This document shows positions 58,709-64,000 of a stretch of 64,000 nt of DNA, in pieces. A model generated the notes under the pieces. It saw nothing but the letters and a program-made list of their open reading frames with translations. It made no database searches and was not told the origin of the DNA. This stretch comes from Irpex lacteus (lineage: Eukaryota; Basidiomycota; Agaricomycetes; Polyporales; Irpicaceae), in the NCBI GenBank assembly GCA_001986395.2, contig MQVO02000007.1, positions 372,001 to 436,000 of the forward strand. The letters run 5' to 3'. Numbering within the stretch: the first letter of the stretch is position 1; each line of letters starts with the position of its first letter. The position numbers and the translations under genes are program-made.

Positions 58709-58990
58709 TTACCAGTTCTTGCGGTTCATCTTAGACCATTTGCATGTCGGCTCTCCACAATCACGAACCTTCTTAGGCTTGTACTTCTGAAGGTCACGGT
58801 CCCATACTGTGATGTATTTGCATTCATTCACGGGAATTTCTCCGGATAGCATGGATGTTGCATAGGAGCAGCCACAGTGACTATAGCTGTTATCAACAGG
58901 GGATGTGTTGGACGATGAATTCTAAAGTAATAACGGCAAGATATCAACAGAAACGTATGGGGGTAGTGAACTTAAGCTTCGACTGACCAT
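58709..58990 (-). CDS. Small Cys-rich protein, copy B (start-codon-only first exon)
   Basis: Homologue of the gene at 52210. The ATG at 58990 is directly followed by a donor (ATG|GTCAGTCGAA); the intron ends tactttag and, read through, hits a stop, so splicing is required. The second exon gives NSSSNTSPVDNSYSHCGCSY, ATSMLSGEIPVNECKYITVW, DRDLQKYKPKKVRDCGEPTC and KWSKMNRKNW, with stop 58709-58711. About 71 residues with five Cys; the Cys pattern (CxC, then NEC, DCG, TCK) is shared with copy A, except the last Cys is Trp here. No signal peptide or TM. Function unknown. Each copy lies near a kinase-like copy, on the opposite strand. Confidence 0.68.
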
Positions 58991-60028
58991 GGTATCCGGA
59001 GTAATTGGAGACTTGAGTAGGTAGCGGAAGATGCTTTCTGGTGTGAGTATGTTTTATCCTCTTAATACTCACTTCCTTTATATACCTACCAGCGACACAT
59101 ATAGCGAAGCTGTCCTAGTATCACTTCGTTGGTACTTTCGGGCTCAGCTCTGCACGTCTTGCTCTTGAGGTGGCGTACTGACGAGAATCGTACGCCCCCA
59201 CAGGCTGTTGCGATGGAAGAACAATTATTCCAATAACTATCCAATTGGAATCGTGAACTTGAAGCTCACCATGGACACGGCCTTATTTTCTATAAACATA
59301 TAAACAGTCGACGTCGCTCGCCATAGCATAGTCTGCTCGTGCATTAGGATATTCTTGTTAGACTTAGGGAGACATGGAACTCACTGATACATCGGAACAC
59401 AGCAATATTGAACAAAGGGAACCTTCGATTTCAGATCTTTCGATTCAAGATATCTGGGTTCCAGGAGTCGGTCATGGGCCATGGTCTCTTTTGTTGGCAC
59501 TTCAAGTTAGTAACCAGAATTGATCATAGCAAGAACAAGACATACGTGCACGTCGGAGAAACAAGATTGCTCTGCTCCCTGATCTTGACGAGCATGAATT
59601 CGGGCCTATTGGAGCAGCATGAGTGCCTCAGTACAGTGATGGCGTACTCAGAACAACAAAAAACGTCGCGCCGTCGCCCGGGACAAGCACTTTGATGTGT
59701 GATTAGCGCCGTCAGTGTATCACCCATCGGCGGCCTCAGGACAATTGCGTTGTTCAGCCCCCCTCGCAAGCTATTAAAATGACCTTCGTTACGCAGTTTC
59801 TTGAACTCATACCACTCCCAGAACAGTGCCTCGACGATACAAGGCATATTGTTCTCATCAGGTGCCTCGGACTACTACTGAACAAGTTATCCCGTCGCAT
59901 TGGCTTGAATCGCCTTTATACACCGTCGTTACTTTCCAAGGCCATTATTGAAACGCCCTCGTAAGTAAAGCTGTGGTCCTTCACAGTCTGATGCTTACAT
60001 TCACCTATGCTTTATAGATTCGCCTGCC
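58991..60028. other. Intergenic upstream of kinase-like copy C
   Basis: About 1 kb. gaacttgaagctc at 59255-59267 resembles motifs before copies A and B. Open frames at 59408-59695 and 59779-59964 have no recognisable domain; the latter ends close to a possible splice donor (ccctcg|gtaagt-like at 59959) and could be a 5' exon, unproven. Confidence 0.4.
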
Positions 60029-61866
60029 ATGCGTCACCTCTTAGAAACTCACGAGTCCTGGTCAGATGAAGGGGGCGAATTCACGCATGTAGGCTATGTG
60101 ATAGCCTGGGAAGAAGATGGAAAAGTGTTCCGACTTGAGCACGAGGGTACAACTTTCGACCTCGAGCGGCTCGAAGCACCCTCGCCCATACCACCAGAGC
60201 ATCTCACTACACCGTGGCTAAGCGGATATGTCGAAGCACCACAGCCTCTGCCACCAACTACTTTCGTCAAGTCTATTCCCCCCATCCGGTATACTCCGCA
60301 CGCACCAATGGTGCCGTCACAACTCATGCGCAAGGAGATAGAGGTTTATACAGCCCTTTCACGCGCGCCACATCCAAATATATGTCCCTTCTATGGCTGT
60401 GTTCGAGACGGTCAGCGTGCAACCGCGTTAGTACTCAAGAACGTTCCGCACGAGCTTCCGGACCAGTGGCGTTCTGCAACCCCCGACATCATTGTTCCGA
60501 AACTCGTCATTCTGCGAGGTGTCAAACGGGGCTTGGATCATCTGCACGGCTTAGGTATTGTACATAACGACATCAATAAGGCGAATATCCTTCTGGACGA
60601 GTCACTGGATCCTGTGATCATCGACTTCAATATCGCCCTTCCGGAGGGTGAACCAAGAGACGAGTGGCTAGGAACTCCAGGATGGTTCAAGAAGAGTCCA
60701 ATATCATCTAGAGAAAATGATATATTTGCCCTTGGACTTATTGCCAAGTGGCTAGATGGCTGGGAAGAAGACCCGAGTAGTTTTATTGAGGTACGCTCTT
60801 TACATGCTGCAATTCTGGCTGCTATATCTCTCTCACCCTACTGACTTTCTGATACAGCTAGAAGAACCATGCTCGTGGACAGAAGACTATCTCGCGCCGA
60901 AGATCCTCGCCGTTGGGGCGTCGTCAAGACTTTATAACGATATATTGTCTCGGGCATTCTGTGAGTGGTCTCTGTCTATGTCTCCTCGAATGATATTCTT
61001 ATCAATCTCACACAGACTTGGGCGCATACCTCACGCTCCTAAATGTACCCGAGAGCGATTCGCTCGACATCCCAAGTCGACTCCTTAACGAGCGCATAAA
61101 AACAACCTCTGCTAATTCGCATGAGGAGTACATCCAGGTCTGGGCGGAGGCGTGTGCTGGTCTTAGGTCGAAGGAGCTGGACGTGGTTTTCTTTCCTATC
61201 TGTAGGTCAATTCCAAGCCACTTACCAAACACGTATCTAATGATATCGTTCTTGCGATGTATAGCGAAGCACATACTAGATCCAAACAGTGAACAGTTGA
61301 GGCAGCTGCGAAACCTGATCGCGGCCATTCCATATAATCTACGCCTACTCCGGATGCAGCCACGGCTAATACTCTTTGATGTTGACTCCAGCGCATTCGG
61401 TCCAAGCGAGGTCTCGAGACTGGAAACTGTCTTGAGGACACTCACGCAAGAATGCTGGAAGGATGGCGCTAGCAACATGAATAAGCACGTTCCCAACAGC
61501 GATGACCACCGCAATGGAGACGGGGTGGAGGTAGATGCACCGCGGAATACGAATGATGTCTTCGGGAATTTCGTGCTCGCTCAGCCAGGAGGCTGGTTCT
61601 CTTGGAGCAGGCTACGTGTACGTCTATGGCAGACAGTGGGAGCTCCAAGTGTGCCATCTTTCGAGAGAACCTCACATCTTGTAGCACCTGATGACTTAGT
61701 TGGCTTCGTGCTTGAGCCACCTAGGCGCAGGAGAAGCAGCTGGCGAAGTCTAGCCAGTGCCACGACGCGCGTTATGGGCATCGATGATCCTGCACTGTTC
61801 ACCTTCGTCTTCGCGCAGGCTGCGCTAACTGTTTACGCTGCTTATAAATTGGCCTGGGCGAATTAA
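60029..61866 (+). CDS. Divergent protein-kinase-like gene, copy C (intact, tail-anchored)
   Basis: The best-preserved copy. Exons 60029-60790, 60858-60960, 61016-61201 and 61265-61866 sum to 1,653 nt, an exact multiple of three, giving 550 residues. N-terminal region: GYVIAWEEDGKVFRLEHEGT, FDLERLEAPSPIPPEHLTTP. Kinase-like core (about residues 90-250): RKEIEVYTALSRAPHPNICP, FYGCVRDGQRATALVLKNVP, LDHLHGLGIVHNDINKANIL (HND for HRD, with the catalytic Asp and Asn kept), VIIDFNIALPEGEP (DFN for DFG), LGTPGWFKKSPISSRENDIF. No Gly-rich loop or clear VAIK is visible, so ATP binding is doubtful or unconventional. The C-terminal half (TEDYLAPKILAVGASS, LLNVPESDSLDIPSRLLNER, RMQPRLILFDVDSS, FVLAQPGGWFSWSRLRVRLW) is unknown to me. 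It ends in a hydrophobic segment, LFTFVFAQAALTVYAAYKLA, two residues from the stop, resembling a tail anchor. Function unknown. Confidence 0.8.
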
Positions 61867-62535
61867 GTGATAGTTGTATGTGCCGGAAGTGTCAATACGA
61901 TAGCCCGATACACTTATTTTTGGTATCACCGGCGTCTAATACAGCTTCAAGTTCAATCTCCTTCAATGTCCGAGTCGTAACTTAGCGGAACTTGCAGCTT
62001 CAAGTTCAACTTGGATTCAATGGATTGCATGCTGACGTGCCATAACCTCACCCTACTCACCCTGGATTAAGCGGAGCATTCGATGATCTCCGTGGACGTG
62101 TTCCCCAGATGGTCATCGATCATCTCCGAGTCAATGACGGCTGGGAGCGTAGGGCCTTGAACTGGCCCGTATGCACTGCTCGTCATGCGGAAAACACAGG
62201 CTAGTATAACCAGCGACGGCAGTCAATTTCCTGATTTCAACGCATGTCACAAGAAAAGTCTGTGCCTTTGCCTTTATTGTCGTCAAAAGTTCGTTCAGCT
62301 GATTCGCTGACTTGTTTTGACTTGACAGTGGCGACTTTTGCGACGCCCAGCTGGCGTCCGAGTCTCTTCGGATCCACAGGCGGTCCAATCTGAGCGGGAG
62401 TGCTATAACTCGTCAGGCATGGGCATGGGCTTGTCTTAAAACCATCTCATTGAGAATACTAACATACGTCGCTTCCTCATCAGGATCCACACAGACACCC
62501 CATCTCTCACAATACAGGAGTGGAACAGCACGGCA
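61867..62535. other. Intergenic with a repeated agcttcaagttc motif
   Basis: About 670 bp between kinase-like copy C and the HAD-terpene cyclase. The 12-mer agcttcaagttc occurs at 61943-61954 and 61996-62007; its reverse complement matches the motif at 59255. Confidence 0.5.
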
Positions 62536-64000
62536 ATGCCGCAGTCAGTTATTCCTAATTGCAACACTCTCTTCCTTGAGATCGGGGACGTGCTTTTCAC
62601 CTGGACTCCTCAAAGCACACCCTCTATCTCTCCCGAGACTTTACTATCAGTAACCACTTCCGCAACCTGGGAACTCTACGAGTGCGGAAAGCTGACTCAG
62701 GAAGAATGCTATCGCACCTGTGCAGAGCAGTGGAAACTGGACCCATCCGAACTTGAGCTCACCCTTCATCTCGCGAAACAATCCGTCCATATCAATAATG
62801 ACCTTGTATCCTTCATTCGAGAGCTCAAGAACGAAGCAGGCAATAGTATCCGTATTTTCGCCATGATCAATATGTCCCAGCCGGACTACCAGTCTTTACG
62901 GGATCAGGTGGATGAAGCGGTATGGTCGATTTTTAAACAGGTATTCACGTCGTCCACAGCGGGAGTGCGTAAACCAGAGCTCAGCTTCTACCGCCATGTT
63001 CTCCAAAGCACACATACGATCCCCGAGGCCGCCGTGTTTGTCGAAGATAAAGTGGAGAATGTCTTGGTGGCACAATCACTTGGGATGCATAGCATAGTCT
63101 TCATGACGCCTGAGTCCATGCGAGCTGCGCTGAGGAATATGTTCGGAAATCCACTTCTGCGTGGAAAGGCCTTTTTGGACTTGCACGCAGGCATGTTGCG
63201 ATCTACGACGAGTACAGGTGCCGCATTCGAGGATAATTTCGCACAGCTTCTTATCTTGGAAGTAACAGGACAACGGTGAGCAGCGTCAGCGGTCATTGGC
63301 TGTTTATCGGACACTGAAATCATATCTGGCTAAAGCGACTTGATTGACATAGACGTGCCCCCGAACTCTGCAAAGTGGAATTTTTTCAAGGGCAAGTATA
63401 TAAGTCACGGCGTAATACGTGAGAACGTTACTAACCTATCCACAGGCACACCTGTCTGTACGACCACCCATTTCCCTGACGATCTCGAAACGACATCTCT
63501 CGCTATGACAATTCTATCTCACAATAACGAACTGGTCCACAAAGTGATGGACGAAATGTTGTCCTTTCAAAGCCCAGATGGGATTGTTCAGGTACTGTTA
63601 TCACTTACGAGTCTTTGCCGCGTACTCACCTCGAGTTTCAGCTGTATTTTGACCATGAGCGCAGGAGAATAGATCCCGTCTGCTGCCTCAATATCCTGTC
63701 ACTTTTCCATTTTCAAGGACGCGGCTCCGATCTAGCAACCACACAAGCCTGGATATTCGATGTTCTCAAGCATCGCGCTTATCTGGATGGAACTCGATAC
63801 TACGCCTTCGCAGAATGTTTCCTCTACTTTCTCAGTCGGCTCCTCATTGTCGCCGACAGCGAGATGCAGGCACAATTTCTGCCCTTGTTGAAGGAGCGAC
63901 TCCAGGAACGTCTTGGTGCTCCTGGAGACGCTATCGCTCTGGCAATGCGAGTTATAGCCTGTACACGAGTCGGTATACGAGACGAAGTCGACACAAGGAG
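62536..64000 (+). CDS. HAD-like/terpene cyclase fusion (drimane-type sesquiterpene synthase family), 3' end beyond window
   Basis: Fungal enzymes of this family (for example AstC) couple a haloacid-dehalogenase-like domain to a class II alpha-barrel cyclase acting on farnesyl diphosphate. Exons: 62536-63275, 63336-63391, 63446-63591, 63642 onward. HAD part: LFLEIGDVLFTWTPQST, TSATWELYECGKLTQEECYR, IFAMINMSQPDYQSLRDQ, AGVRKPELSFYRHVL (motif III Lys) and AAVFVEDKVENVLVAQSLGM (motif IV). Cyclase part: NSAKWNFFKG, THFPDDLETTSLAMTILSHN, then YFDHERRRIDPVCCLNILSL, AWIFDVLKHRAYLDGTRYYA and ECFLYFLSRLLIVADSEMQA. Intron 63392-63445 uses a GC donor (GCAAGT) with a consensus ctaac branch site; only this splice gives KG followed by TPVCTTTHFPDD in frame. 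Glu stands where the HAD nucleophile Asp (DLGDVLF-type motif) is expected, and the cyclase motif is DLETT rather than DLDTT. Truncated by the window end. Confidence 0.88.

Noticed and set aside
59408..59964. ORFs upstream of kinase-like copy C as extra N-terminal exons
   Set aside because: Copies A and B start at the equivalent ATG without such exons, and there is no similarity between the three upstream regions to support one.

Overview
The window looks like nuclear DNA of an agaricomycete (mushroom-forming basidiomycete). Almost every gene is split by many 45-65 bp GT-AG introns. Families largely restricted to Agaricomycetes (DUF6533 and DUF6534 membrane proteins) are present, and the housekeeping genes are clearly fungal/eukaryotic. 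Gene models were spliced by eye, so exon edges are approximate unless stated. I saw no rRNA, tRNA, CRISPR array or intact transposon.

Layout. (1) 0.2-4.6 kb: a complete CAND1/TIP120 gene. (2) About 6-40 kb: an accessory island holding two tandem DUF6533 genes, a decayed DUF6534-like gene, an OrdA-type P450, a monoacylglycerol-lipase-like hydrolase, a DUF6534 gene, a P450, a Gfo/Idh/MocA oxidoreductase, an isoprenylcysteine methyltransferase (ICMT), a second P450 closely related to the previous one, a DHA2-type MFS exporter, an orphan ORF and a second DUF6534 gene. (3) 40.7-51.5 kb: a housekeeping block with Mpo1, RPA12, OST5/TMEM258, YOP1/REEP and an UNC93-like transporter. (4) 52-62 kb: a lineage-specific family of three divergent kinase-like genes, each with a conserved C-terminal region and a hydrophobic tail, interspersed with two copies of a tiny Cys-rich gene. 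(5) 62.5 kb to the right edge: a HAD-like/terpene-cyclase fusion (drimane-synthase type), cut by the window end.

How the parts may work together. The island has tailoring enzymes (three P450s, an oxidoreductase, a methyltransferase), an antiporter-type MFS and a hydrolase, but no recognisable core synthase of its own. The only scaffold-forming enzyme in view is the terpene cyclase at the far right, separated from the island by housekeeping genes, so a single pathway is speculative. The island's central part is arranged as nested inverted pairs: DUF6534(+), P450(+), [oxidoreductase(-), ICMT(+)], P450(-), MFS(+), DUF6534(-). This suggests an old inverted duplication.

Most notable observations: the nested inverted island; a HAD-terpene cyclase with Glu at the HAD nucleophile position and a DLETT variant of the cyclase motif; the kinase/tail family with two frameshifted copies; the paired Cys-rich mini-genes whose first exon appears to be the start codon alone; a 1.88 kb intron made of diverged tandem repeats in the UNC93-like gene, which also carries an apparent one-base frameshift; two GC-AG introns; and 10-nt microexons.
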